Source of the DNA: Hymenobacter sp. DG25B
GTDB lineage: Bacteria; Bacteroidota; Bacteroidia; Cytophagales; Hymenobacteraceae
Direction: 5' to 3'
NCBI RefSeq assembly: GCF_000801315.1
Contig: NZ_CP010054.1
Location: 3,100,001-3,164,000, forward strand
DNA length: 64,000 nt
The position numbers and the translations under genes are program-made. The notes under the pieces were generated by a model. The model saw only the letters and a list, made by a program, of their open reading frames with translations. It searched no databases and was not told where the DNA came from. Positions 35,113 through 43,921 of this stretch are shown piece after piece (the stretch's first letter is position 1; the number at the start of each line of letters is the position of its first letter).

Positions 35113-36063
35113 ATGCAACAACGTGAACTGGGCTGCTCCGGCCTGCATATAGCCCCGCTGGTTTTGGGCGGCAATGTTTTCGGCTGGACGGCCGATGAAG
35201 CTACTTCTTTTCAAATTCTGGATGCTTTTGTAGCCGGGGGCGGCAATGCCATTGACACCGCCGATGGCTACTCTGTGTGGGTGCCGGGCCACGTAGGCGG
35301 CGAGTCGGAAACCGTGATTGGCAAGTGGCTGAAGCAGCGCGGCCGCCGCGACGACGTGGTGATTGCCACCAAAGTAGGCTGGGAGGTGAATGCTGAAAAC
35401 AAAGGCCTCGCCAAAAACTACATTCTGCGCGCCGTAGAAGGCTCCCTCAAGCGCTTGCAAACCGACTACATCGACCTGTACCAGTCGCACAAGGACGACC
35501 CCACTGTGCCGGTGGAGGAAACCCTGGAAGCCTATGCCCAGCTGGTGAAAGAAGGCAAGGTGCGGGCCATTGGGGCTTCCAATTTCTCGGCGGCACGGCT
35601 GCGCGAGTCGCTGGCGGCCAGTGAGAAGCACGGCTTCCCGCGCTACCAGAGCCTGCAGCCGCTATATAACCTCTATGACCGCACCGAGTTTGAGCAGGAG
35701 CTGCTGCCGCTGTGCCGGCAGGAGAACATCGGCGTAATTCCTTACTACGGGCTGGCTTCCGGCTTTCTCACGGGTAAATACCGTTCAGCAGCCGACCTGC
35801 AGAAAAGCCCCCGCGGCGGCGGCGTGGGCCAGAAATACCTCAACGAGAAGGGCCTGCGCATTCTAAAAGGGCTTGATGCCGTAGCCGACCGCCATCAGGC
35901 AACACCTGCCCAGGTAGCCCTGGCCTGGATTATGGCCCAGCCCGGCCTCACGGCCCCAATTGCCAGTGCCACCAGCGTGGCGCAAGTGCATGAGATGCTG
36001 CCGGCCTTGCAGCTGCAGCTCTCCGCCGAGGATTTAGCGACACTGGATAAAGCCAGCGCATAA
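35113..36063 (+). CDS. Aldo/keto reductase
   Basis: 316-aa NADPH-dependent oxidoreductase of the AKR superfamily (TIM barrel, cytoplasmic). The catalytic tetrad region is seen as NAIDTADGYSVWVPGH (Asp and Tyr), VVIATKVGWEV (Lys) and DLYQSHKDDP (His). RAIGASNFSAARL and a late cofactor-binding APIASATSVAQVHEM follow. The wording resembles the YajO/Tas-like AKR group. The substrate is unknown. It converges with the Mn catalase across a strong terminator. Confidence 0.9.
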   Translation: MQQRELGCSGLHIAPLVLGGNVFGWTADEATSFQILDAFVAGGGNAIDTADGYSVWVPGHVGGESETVIGKWLKQRGRRDDVVIATKVGWEVNAENKGLAKNYILRAVEGSLKRLQTDYIDLYQSHKDDPTVPVEETLEAYAQLVKEGKVRAIGASNFSAARLRESLAASEKHGFPRYQSLQPLYNLYDRTEFEQELLPLCRQENIGVIPYYGLASGFLTGKYRSAADLQKSPRGGGVGQKYLNEKGLRILKGLDAVADRHQATPAQVALAWIMAQPGLTAPIASATSVAQVHEMLPALQLQLSAEDLATLDKASA

Positions 36064-36101
36064 ATCAGCCGCCCGTCATGGGTGGGTAATCCAGAAAAAA
36101 T

Positions 36102-36141
36102 ACGGCCTCCCCAAGCTTTGATTAGTGCTTGGGGAGGCCGT
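36102..36141. terminator. Bidirectional hairpin terminator
   Basis: Perfect 15-bp stem (36102-36116 with 36127-36141), a 10-nt loop, preceded by AAAAAA and followed by TTTGG. It serves both the aldo/keto reductase and the convergent Mn catalase. Confidence 0.85.
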
Positions 36142-36170
36142 TTGGTTGGCGTTTGACTGAAGCTACCGGG

Positions 36171-36938
36171 TTACCGGACGGACCGATGGATTTCGCGCTC
36201 AATGTCTTTGTGCGTTACCTGGTCCTCCATTTTGGCAGGCTTCATCGGCGACTCTACAAAGTTGAAGAAAGTATCTTCATTCCAGGGGCCGCGCACGTCC
36301 CGGTCGCCGTTTTGGCCGGGGCCGGTGGAGGCATTGAAGTACTTATCTACCACGCCGGGCGTGGGGGTTAGCAGGCCCACTTCCAGCGGGTCTTTGCCCA
36401 TGCTGTCCAGGGCCAGCATAAAGGATTTCATATGGGTGATTTCGCGCGTCATCAGGAACTGCAGGGCATCTTTGGTGCCGGCGTCGTCGCAGAAATTTAT
36501 CAGGCGCTCATACACGATTTTGGCGCGGGCCTCGGCGGCAATGTTGCTGCGCAGGTCCACGTCCAGCTCGCCGGTAATCTTCAGATAGTCGGCCGTCCAG
36601 GGGTTGCCCTGGGAGTTGAAGAGGTTAACGCCGCCGCCGCCGGCAATAGCTACCAGCGGATCGGCCTCAGCCAGCTCCCGGGATTCTTTGGTGGGCTTGA
36701 GGTGCAGGCGGGCCAGGGTGCCAATAATTTCCAGGTGGCTGAGCTCCTCGGTACCAATATCCATCAGCAAATCCTTGCGACCTGGGTCGTCGCAGTTCAG
36801 GCCCTGAATGGTGTATTGCATGGCGGCGGCCAGCTCGCCATTGGCGCCGCCAAACTGCTCCAGCAGCATATTGCCAAACCGAGGATCGGGGGTGCCTACG
36901 CGCACCGTATACATTAGCTTCTTCACGTGATGATACAT
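36171..36938 (-). CDS. Manganese catalase family protein
   Basis: 255 aa. The start MYHHVKKLMYTVRVGTPDPR and FGNMLLEQFGGANGELAAAM match the dimanganese catalase fold, and DIGTEELSHLEIIGTLARLH carries the metal-ligand Glu/His pattern. A second ligand motif is ITHMKSFMLALDSM. It should disproportionate hydrogen peroxide in the cytoplasm. It is slightly short for the family (usually about 270-300), with a reduced C-terminal tail. No neighbouring oxidative-stress regulator is visible. Confidence 0.88.
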   Translation of the reverse strand: MYHHVKKLMYTVRVGTPDPRFGNMLLEQFGGANGELAAAMQYTIQGLNCDDPGRKDLLMDIGTEELSHLEIIGTLARLHLKPTKESRELAEADPLVAIAGGGGVNLFNSQGNPWTADYLKITGELDVDLRSNIAAEARAKIVYERLINFCDDAGTKDALQFLMTREITHMKSFMLALDSMGKDPLEVGLLTPTPGVVDKYFNASTGPGQNGDRDVRGPWNEDTFFNFVESPMKPAKMEDQVTHKDIEREIHRSVR

Positions 36939-37134
36939 AACTACCAGCTTTAAAGGTGAATGATAAAGAAGGGTGTACGCCTCCTTTTTCCTGCCTGTTT
37001 CCGCCGGGGCCGGCTTTCTACCGGATGGCCCAAATTATGTAGCCAGTATGGTTAAGCACTAATATTCAGATAGTTCAACTTCCTGTCCGAAGTACCAGCA
37101 CCCGCCAGCCGTGTGTATTGCAAGTCTGGTTTAA

Positions 37135-39285
37135 TCAGGCCAGAGCGGCTTCCGTCACTTTGCTGATGTCCTGGCTGAGCTGCCGGATGAAGGCAAGCTG
37201 CTCGGTGAGAATCTGGTCGTCGGGGGTGCGGGTGGCGGGCGCCGCGGGGGCCTGGGCCGGGGCTGACTCCGGGGTGGCCGGGGCCGCGGGCGTGGCGGGG
37301 TCCAGGCGGCGCAGGCTGGTGCTGAGGGCGGCCATGGCCTGGCCTAAGGGGCGCTGCTGCTCCGGGGGCACCGTGGCGCCGGGCTGGGTGGTAAGGGTAG
37401 CGCCCAGGGTGGCAATGTTGGAAGAAAGGATATGGTTGAGTACTACAAACTGCTGCACTTCCTCGCTGTGCTGCCGCTTACTCTCGGGCTCAGAAAGCAT
37501 ACGCTGAAATGCCGCCGAGAGGTTGGCGGAGCTGATGTACACGGCTTTGCGCACCAGCTTGTACTCCGTGAGCTGCAGGGGGCGGCCCGCCAGCCGGTCG
37601 GCCAGCTGCTGCAGGTAGCGCAGATTGGCTTCTACCACCTCCCGCATGAAATGGCGCAGCTGGTTGGCCTCCCAGGTAGGAAACAGCAGGTAGCCTGCCG
37701 CCAGCGCAATGGCGCAGCCCAAGAGGGTATCAATTACCCGCTCACCCAGCAGCTGCAGAAAGCCCAGCCCCAGGAAAGTGAACATAATGAGCAGGAAGGG
37801 CGTCATCAGAAACACCGAAACCACATAGTTGCGGCGCTGGAAGCTGTAAGTGCCTATCATCAGCAGCACCATCAGTACAAAGCGCAAGGTGGTGTCGGTT
37901 ATCAGCCACAGCAGCACTACACCCAGCAAACCGCCGCCAATGGTGCCCAGCACGCGCTGATAGTTGCGCTCTTTGGTGAGGCTGAAACCCGGCTTCAGCA
38001 TGAAGGCGCAGGTCATCACAATCCAGTAGCTGTGGTGCCCGAAGGAAACCAGTTTAGCCACCCCAAAGCCAAACAAACACGCCAGCCCCATGCGCACGGC
38101 GTGCCGGAACACCGATGATTTTACGGTGAGGTTGTTGAGCAGCAAATCCGGGGAGAGGTTCTCGCGGGCTACAAAACGGCGGTACTCCACCGGACCCACA
38201 TCCCGGCGGCGCGTGGGCGAGGTGGGGTCAAAGTACTGCACCAGCGCTTGGAGCTGCTGCTGCATGTTGCGGAAGTTCACCAGCACCTTTTTCAGCATCA
38301 GCACACTCAGGCCGGATTCCTGTTCGGCCAGGGCATCAATGCGGGCCTTCAGCTGGTCCAGCTCGGCGGTCCAGTCGGGGCGGGTGTGGTAGGCGCGGTT
38401 GGAATGGATGGCCAGACCAATTTCATCCAGCTCTGCGGCCATTTTCCGAATCAGGCGGGCCATATCGGGCAGCAGGCCCGTGGCACCAAAGCGCTGACGC
38501 AGGGCGGCGTAGTCGTAATACGTAGCCGTTATGTGCTCATACAGGTCTATAGCCTCAATAAAAGCAAACATAAGGGCCCGGCCAATGCCGGTGGAATCTT
38601 CTACCAGCTGGCGGCTTTTGAACAGCAGCTGCCGCATGGCATCCTGCCGCTCACTTACCACTACCTGCTGAGCCAGCAGCACCCGGTAGGCAGTATTCAG
38701 GTCTTTCTCCGGCTCATAGAAATCAGCCTTCAGCTCCAGAAACTTGGCAATAGCATGCATGCACTCGCCCAGGGCCCGCTCTACCGGGCGGTAGGGCCGC
38801 ACCTGCCGGGTAAGCAGGCTGGCAGCGGTGTACCACAGCCCACCCACCGACACCAGGGCCGCATACTGCAGCACCTGCCGGGGTGTGAGGGGCTGGTCCA
38901 TCATGATAATCATAACCAGCAGCGCGGCCGTGCCCACGGCGCCAGCCCGGATGCCATATACCATCAGCATAGTAAAGCAGAAGCTGAACAGCAGGATTTC
39001 AGCGCCCAGCACGTACACATTCAGGCGGGCAAAGCCCGTGACCAGCGCCACCAGCAGCATACAAAGCACGCAGGCCAGCATGCCGTTGCGCTTGTGCAGG
39101 GTGGGCCCGGGAATATCGGTTACGCTTACGCTCAGAGCTCCCAGGGAAAGAATAAAGCCAGCCTCCAGCTGGTTTAGATACGCACAGATAAGGCCCGGAA
39201 TCAGTACCAGCAGCGTAACGCGGAGGCCATCGGCCAGGTCCTGCCCGAAGAGAAAAAACTGAAGGCGGCGGGTGTCAAAGGTCAT
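37135..39285 (-). CDS. FUSC family inner-membrane protein (YccS/YhfK-like)
   Basis: 716 aa. Two blocks of transmembrane helices (about residues 20-190 and 395-520) flank a large cytoplasmic helical region, as in the FUSC/aromatic-acid exporter superfamily. Visible hallmarks are LGALSVSVTDIPGPTLHKRNGM in the first block, and YQRVLGTIGGGLLGVVLL with SYWIVMTCAFMLKPGFSLT in the second. The C-terminus is an Ala/Pro-rich linker and a short helix. The substrate is not known. The ATG at 39285 was preferred over one 21 codons upstream. Confidence 0.88.
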   Translation of the reverse strand: MTFDTRRLQFFLFGQDLADGLRVTLLVLIPGLICAYLNQLEAGFILSLGALSVSVTDIPGPTLHKRNGMLACVLCMLLVALVTGFARLNVYVLGAEILLFSFCFTMLMVYGIRAGAVGTAALLVMIIMMDQPLTPRQVLQYAALVSVGGLWYTAASLLTRQVRPYRPVERALGECMHAIAKFLELKADFYEPEKDLNTAYRVLLAQQVVVSERQDAMRQLLFKSRQLVEDSTGIGRALMFAFIEAIDLYEHITATYYDYAALRQRFGATGLLPDMARLIRKMAAELDEIGLAIHSNRAYHTRPDWTAELDQLKARIDALAEQESGLSVLMLKKVLVNFRNMQQQLQALVQYFDPTSPTRRRDVGPVEYRRFVARENLSPDLLLNNLTVKSSVFRHAVRMGLACLFGFGVAKLVSFGHHSYWIVMTCAFMLKPGFSLTKERNYQRVLGTIGGGLLGVVLLWLITDTTLRFVLMVLLMIGTYSFQRRNYVVSVFLMTPFLLIMFTFLGLGFLQLLGERVIDTLLGCAIALAAGYLLFPTWEANQLRHFMREVVEANLRYLQQLADRLAGRPLQLTEYKLVRKAVYISSANLSAAFQRMLSEPESKRQHSEEVQQFVVLNHILSSNIATLGATLTTQPGATVPPEQQRPLGQAMAALSTSLRRLDPATPAAPATPESAPAQAPAAPATRTPDDQILTEQLAFIRQLSQDISKVTEAALA

Positions 39286-39394
39286 CAGCGAGGAAAGGGC
39301 CGGCGTGGGCTTTTGCAGCGGCTTAAATACGCAACTCCTACGTAGCAAACCAAGGTAATGATGGCCGCGCTGTCGGAAATGCCCGGGGCCGCTG

Positions 39395-40462
39395 CTAGCG
39401 GGTGGGGCTGGCTACCGGGCTAACATCCGCGTAGCGAAACTGCTTTTCCAGAGCTGTGAAGGGCCGGCCATCTACCTCGGCGTATGGGTAGATGAAGTAA
39501 TTCAGCGGCTGCCCTTGCTGGCTGGGGGCCAGGGTCAGGTCGCGGCCCCGGGTAAACTCCACGCGGTTTTCATCGTGGGCCCCGAAGAAGTAGTTGCGGC
39601 GGGCCGGGTCCTTGGCGGCTTCGGAGGCATCAATGGGCACCCAGCCGGTTTCCGGAGTATAGAACTCGGCCCAGCAGTGGTAGCCCTTAATTTCTCCGGC
39701 CCCGCGCTGGGCGGGCAGCGGGAAACCGATGCTGAAGCGGGCGGGAATGCCCACGGCCCGGCAATAACCAATGAACACGGCGTGAAAATCGGTGCAGTTG
39801 CCGCGGCGGGCGTCGCAGGCATAGTAAATATCTCCCTGGCCCCAGCCCTGCCCGGTTTTATCGTATTTCACGGTGGATACCACGTGGTTGTAAATGGCCT
39901 GGGCTTTGGCCAGCGGCGTAGTGGCGTGCGCCTTGCTCACTACTTCCTGCGCCCACTGCCGGATCTGGCCGTCCAGGGGCACGAGGTGGTCGGGGGCCAG
40001 CCAGCGGGCCAGGTCGGCATCGGCGGGCGGTACCGGGTTGCGGGCCTGGGCCGGCAACGAGGCCTGCAGCGGGTTGCGGTGCTCCCGGCGCACGGCACTA
40101 AAACGCATGGTTACGGTAAAATCTGCCGCCGGGGGACTCAGTAATTTCAGGTGCAGCACCCGGTTTCCGTGCTGGGCGGGCAGTATCTCGTACGGATAAG
40201 GGGAAGTAATTTCCAGCTGATCAATATCCTGCCAGGTATCGGAATGCGGCATGGGCAGCCATAGGTTCAGCTCCTGCGCGCCCTGCGGGGCCGGGTGCAC
40301 CGTGGTGGAGTACTCAAAGGTAAAATGGCGGGTGCGCATGGGTTCAGTCGGGTTTCCGGGGCGGGCAAACATAGCGCCGCCAGCCATCAGCAGCAAGGCC
40401 AGCACGGGCAGCAACCGGGGCAGGCGCAGGCGCCCCAACAAAAGACTCCGGAATTTCAGCAA
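39395..40462 (-). CDS. Exported transglutaminase-like domain protein
   Basis: 355 aa with an N-terminal signal or anchor (RLLPVLALLLMAGGAMF). The transglutaminase-like core carries the Cys in RRGNCTDFHAVFIGYCRAVG, the His in GYHCWAEFYTPETGW and the Asp in VPIDASEA, in the order of the papain-like triad. An N-terminal beta domain with LWLPMPHSDTWQDID matches related proteins. Such proteins usually act as periplasmic peptidases or cross-linkers of unknown substrate. It lies 109 nt from the FUSC gene in the same direction, possibly one unit. Confidence 0.85.
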   Translation of the reverse strand: MLKFRSLLLGRLRLPRLLPVLALLLMAGGAMFARPGNPTEPMRTRHFTFEYSTTVHPAPQGAQELNLWLPMPHSDTWQDIDQLEITSPYPYEILPAQHGNRVLHLKLLSPPAADFTVTMRFSAVRREHRNPLQASLPAQARNPVPPADADLARWLAPDHLVPLDGQIRQWAQEVVSKAHATTPLAKAQAIYNHVVSTVKYDKTGQGWGQGDIYYACDARRGNCTDFHAVFIGYCRAVGIPARFSIGFPLPAQRGAGEIKGYHCWAEFYTPETGWVPIDASEAAKDPARRNYFFGAHDENRVEFTRGRDLTLAPSQQGQPLNYFIYPYAEVDGRPFTALEKQFRYADVSPVASPTR

Positions 40463-40639
40463 GGCTGTAGAATTAAGAAGCGGGTGGGCGTGAAATCAGG
40501 CTGGATATGCTCGCTTTCCCGCGCCCTGATAGGGGGCAAAGGTACGCTCATATTTAAGATGGTGCCGGCGGCCGGCGGGTGCTTCGCCTATAAATAGGGC
40601 ATTTACCGATATTGCCGGCCTGACCCTTATCCGCTTGCT

Positions 40640-41029
40640 ATGCTACCGCTACTTCGTATTCATCATATCGCCATTATCTGCACCCAGTACGCCGTTTCGA
40701 AGCGGTTTTACACCGAGATACTGGGCCTGTGTGCCCTGCGGGAAGTATACCGGGCCGACCGGGACTCCTGGAAGCTGGACCTATCTCTGGGCGGCGAATA
40801 CATTATAGAGCTGTTCTCGTTTCCGGCACCGCCCGTGCGGCCCACCCGCCCCGAGGCCGCCGGCCTGCGCCACCTGGCCTTCGCCGTGGCTGATCTGGAG
40901 GCTACCATTCACCGACTGGATGCGCACGATGTCGCCTCGGAGCCCATTCGGGTAGATGAGTTCACGGGGCGGCGCTTCACGTTTATTGAGGACCCGGATG
41001 GGCTGCCGCTAGAGTTTTATGAGGTCTGA
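40640..41029 (+). CDS. VOC family protein (GloA2-like)
   Basis: 129-aa vicinal-oxygen-chelate protein with two beta-alpha-beta-beta-beta repeats. IHHIAIICTQYAVSKRFYTE opens the first, with the metal His; GLRHLAFAVADLEATIHRL opens the second; FIEDPDGLPLEFYEV closes it with the Glu ligand. The pattern matches the YaeR/GloA2 subgroup of glyoxalase-like proteins. A detoxification or lyase role is likely, but the substrate is unknown. It is monocistronic with a terminator just downstream. Confidence 0.85.
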   Translation: MLPLLRIHHIAIICTQYAVSKRFYTEILGLCALREVYRADRDSWKLDLSLGGEYIIELFSFPAPPVRPTRPEAAGLRHLAFAVADLEATIHRLDAHDVASEPIRVDEFTGRRFTFIEDPDGLPLEFYEV

Positions 41030-41054
41030 GGGCCGGGGAAACCACTTATAAAAA

Positions 41055-41084
41055 CAATGCCCCGACCGTTAGGCCGGGGCATTG
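41055..41084 (+). terminator. Hairpin terminator after the VOC gene
   Basis: 10-bp stem (CAATGCCCCG at 41055-41064 with its complement at 41075-41084), about 25 nt after the VOC stop. Confidence 0.65.
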
Positions 41085-41292
41085 TGGCATCCACCTGGCC
41101 GCGCGAAGCGGCCAAATGGGCTTGCATGGTATGCCTCCGAATGTACGGTTTCGTGCATCCGGAGTTGCCCTGATATGCTGCGCGCCAGCCGGTGCATGTA
41201 CCAAGGAGAAAGGCATAAGGCGAGGAAAACAGTTTCACAGATATCCGTTTTTCAGTGGGACCTAACCGCCTCCGTTACGTTGTACCCAGCGG

Positions 41293-41300
41293 TAGCTTTG
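41293..41300 (+). promoter_or_regulatory. -7 element of the serine biosynthesis fusion gene
   Basis: TAGCTTTG, an exact TAnnTTTG match, lies 73 nt before the ATG at 41374. A TTG at 41280 is too close (10 nt) to be a standard -33 box. Confidence 0.4.
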
Positions 41301-41373
41301 TTTTGTTGGAAATGCAGAACCTGCCCTCCCCGCCTATCCGTTATTGGCGGTTCCGCCCTACCTTGCCCCCACT

Positions 41374-43275
41374 ATGCCTCAGTCGTCGCCACCACTTCCT
41401 TATCTTATTATTGATTTCGACAGCACTTTTACCCAAGTTGAAGGGCTGGATGAGCTGGCCGACATTGCCCTGCAGGGCAGCCCCGACCGGGAAAGGATTG
41501 TGGGCGAAATCCGGGCCCTTACGGACCAGGGCATGAGTGGCAATCTGAGTTTTGCGGAGTCGTTGCAGCAACGGCTGGCGCTGCTGCCGGCCCGGCGCGA
41601 GCATATCGGGCAGCTGGTGGAGCGGCTGAAAGGGCTGGTTTCCGAAAGCATCCGGCGCAACCAGGCGTTTTTTCACCAGTTTGCCGGCCGCATTTACGTG
41701 GTCAGCAGCGGCTTCCGGGAGTTTATTGAGCCGGTAGTGGCCGAGTTTGGCATCGGCCCCGATTTCGTGCTGGCCAACACCTTCACCTACGACGCAGAAG
41801 GCCGCATCACCGGCTTCGACGCCGAAAACGTGCTCAGCCAGAACGGCGGCAAAATCCTGCAATTGCGCCAGCTGGACCTGGAGGGCGACGTGTACGTGCT
41901 CGGCGACGGCTACACCGACTACCAGATTCGGGAAGCGGGCCTGGCCAACCGTTTCTACGCCTTCACGGAAAACGTCAGCCGCGAGGCCGTGGTGTCCCGC
42001 GCCGATGAAGTCCTACCCTCTTTCGACGAATTTCTTTACCAGAATAAACTGCCCATGACGCTCTCCTACCCCAAAAACCGCATTAAGGTCCTGCTCCTTG
42101 AAAACCCCGACCCGCGCGCGGCCGAGCTGTTCCGGCAGGAAGGCTACCAGGTAGACCTGGTGCCCGGCGGCCTCGATGAAGACGAGCTGGTGGAGCGCAT
42201 TGAGGGCGTGAGCATTCTGGGCATTCGCTCCAAAACGCAGGTGACGCCCCGCGTGCTGGAAGCCGCCAACCGCCTCATAGCCATTGGCGCCTTCTGCATC
42301 GGCACCAACCAGATAGCCCTTACGGAGTGTATGAAAAAAGGCGTGGCTGTATTCAACGCTCCTTTCTCCAACACCCGCTCCGTGGTAGAGCTGGCCTTGG
42401 GCGAAATCATTGTACTGGCGCGCCGCATTCCGGAAAAGAACCCCAAAATGCATCAGGGTGAGTGGGATAAGTCCGCCAAGGGTGCGTTTGAAATCCGGGG
42501 TAAGAAGCTGGGCATCATCGGCTACGGCAATATTGGCGCGCAGCTTTCGGTGGTAGCCGAGGCCGTGGGCATGCAGGTGCTTTACTTTGATATTGCCGAA
42601 AAGCTGCAGCTGGGTAATGCCGTAAAGTGCCGCACCCTGGACGAGCTCCTGCAGCAGGCTGACATTGTAACCATGCACGTGGATGGCCGCCCGGAAAACA
42701 CCAACCTCATCGGGGCCCGGGAGTTTGCGCTTATGAAGCCCGGCACTATCTTCCTCAACAATGCCCGCGGCCACGTGGTAGACGTGCCCGCCCTGGCCGA
42801 TGCCATCCGCTCGGGCCACCTGGGCGGCGCGGCCGTAGATGTTTTCCCCTACGAGCCCAAAACCAATCACGAAACCTTCGAAAGCGAGCTACGCGGCCTG
42901 CCCAACGTGCTGCTCACGCCCCACATTGGCGGCAGCACCTCGGAGGCCCAGCGCAACATCGCGGAGTTTGTGCCCGAGCGCCTGATGCAGTACGTGAACA
43001 CCGGCAACACCCAGCAGAGCGTCAACTTCCCCAACATTCAGCTGCCGGTACAGCAGGCTCACCGCCTCATTCACATTCACCACAACGTGCCCGGCGTGCT
43101 GGCCCGCATCAACAACGTGCTGGCCGCCCACTCCGTGAACATTCTCGGCCAGTATCTCAAAACCAACGAGCACATCGGTTATGTAATTACCGATATCGAC
43201 AAGGAGTACGAGCAGGAGGTAATTGGCGAGCTGCGCAAGGTGGAGCACACTATTAAGTTTCGGGTGCTGTACTAG
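41374..43275 (+). CDS. serA: Bifunctional phosphoserine phosphatase / phosphoglycerate dehydrogenase (SerB-SerA fusion)
   Basis: 633 aa. Residues 1-220 form a SerB-like HAD phosphatase, with DFDST (Asp14, Asp16), YVVSSGFREFIEPV and GDGYTD near 177. Residues about 230-550 form D-3-phosphoglycerate dehydrogenase: IGTNQIALTECMKKG, the NAD loop LGIIGYGNIGAQ near 383, catalytic Arg in NNARGHVVD near 463, Glu in VFPYEPK and His in TPHIGGSTSEAQ near 516. An ACT domain ends the chain (about 565-633). So one chain carries steps one and three of serine synthesis; SerC is not here. The ATG at 41374 was chosen over the in-frame TTG at 41344. A small AT-rich gene follows 17 nt later. Confidence 0.9.
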   Translation: MPQSSPPLPYLIIDFDSTFTQVEGLDELADIALQGSPDRERIVGEIRALTDQGMSGNLSFAESLQQRLALLPARREHIGQLVERLKGLVSESIRRNQAFFHQFAGRIYVVSSGFREFIEPVVAEFGIGPDFVLANTFTYDAEGRITGFDAENVLSQNGGKILQLRQLDLEGDVYVLGDGYTDYQIREAGLANRFYAFTENVSREAVVSRADEVLPSFDEFLYQNKLPMTLSYPKNRIKVLLLENPDPRAAELFRQEGYQVDLVPGGLDEDELVERIEGVSILGIRSKTQVTPRVLEAANRLIAIGAFCIGTNQIALTECMKKGVAVFNAPFSNTRSVVELALGEIIVLARRIPEKNPKMHQGEWDKSAKGAFEIRGKKLGIIGYGNIGAQLSVVAEAVGMQVLYFDIAEKLQLGNAVKCRTLDELLQQADIVTMHVDGRPENTNLIGAREFALMKPGTIFLNNARGHVVDVPALADAIRSGHLGGAAVDVFPYEPKTNHETFESELRGLPNVLLTPHIGGSTSEAQRNIAEFVPERLMQYVNTGNTQQSVNFPNIQLPVQQAHRLIHIHHNVPGVLARINNVLAAHSVNILGQYLKTNEHIGYVITDIDKEYEQEVIGELRKVEHTIKFRVLY

Positions 43276-43292
43276 AGGGTTGTTTTTAGGCT

Positions 43293-43874
43293 ATGAATCT
43301 GACAAAAAAGGAGCACTTAAGCAGTCTTCGGCAAAGCATCCGTGAAGCGAAGGCTACTGGTGATAATGCTCAGTTGAATGCTTTAACTCAGGTTTTGTCC
43401 TTTTGGAAGGAGAAAAGTAGTGTACTTCAACTTGCTGCTTTATTGACGCCTTTGTACGACCGAGTTATCCATTTTTTTGTAGCTGATGCTTTTGCTCATG
43501 CTAAGGATGCAACGGTTGTTCCACTGTTATTAGCGGCTGCAAGAGCTCCTGAAAACATTAATTATAGAGCTACATTCATCTGGCCTTGCATTAAATATGA
43601 TTGCACGGAGTACTTAGATTTTTTTATTGATTTCCTTTTACAATATGATGACCCTGATGAAGCTACGCTTGCGTGCGTTTATGTAATAAAAGCAATGAAA
43701 GGCCCATTTGAGCCTAAGCAGGTCAAAGCTTCAATAACCGCTCTTTTGCAGCGCAACAGCAATCTAACTACTCATGATTTGGCCTTACAGGACGAAGTAT
43801 TTACTGTACAAGCAGCTTATGCTCTGCTGGATAAATATTTCGCTCAGATTGATTCTAAGTGGAAAGACAGCTAG
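43293..43874 (+). CDS. Hypothetical HEAT-like helical protein, AT-rich
   Basis: 193 aa, not recognised. The chain looks all-helical with repeat-like segments (AHAKDATVVPLLLAAARAPE, DDPDEATLACVYVIKAMKG), as in HEAT-type solenoids and in some immunity proteins; this is inference. It starts 17 nt after the SerB-SerA stop but uses strikingly AT-rich codons compared with genes on both sides, which suggests recent acquisition. There is no signal peptide and no obvious toxin partner nearby. Confidence 0.55.
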   Translation: MNLTKKEHLSSLRQSIREAKATGDNAQLNALTQVLSFWKEKSSVLQLAALLTPLYDRVIHFFVADAFAHAKDATVVPLLLAAARAPENINYRATFIWPCIKYDCTEYLDFFIDFLLQYDDPDEATLACVYVIKAMKGPFEPKQVKASITALLQRNSNLTTHDLALQDEVFTVQAAYALLDKYFAQIDSKWKDS

Positions 43875-43921
43875 TAGCTGCTTACTCCTTAGAAATTCAG
43901 TACTAGCAGGTAAGATTCATA

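Larger units (their letters stand above)
41030..41373. other. Non-coding gap before the SerB-SerA gene
   Basis: 344 nt. It holds the terminator at 41055-41084 and the promoter-like TAGCTTTG at 41293. A weak hairpin, CTCCGAATG pairing with CATCCGGAG, lies near 41140-41165. I see no credible coding frame. Confidence 0.4.

Noticed and set aside
41017..41238. 73-codon minus-strand frame in the gap before the SerB-SerA gene
   Set aside because: It overlaps the VOC terminator hairpin and shows no protein-like composition.
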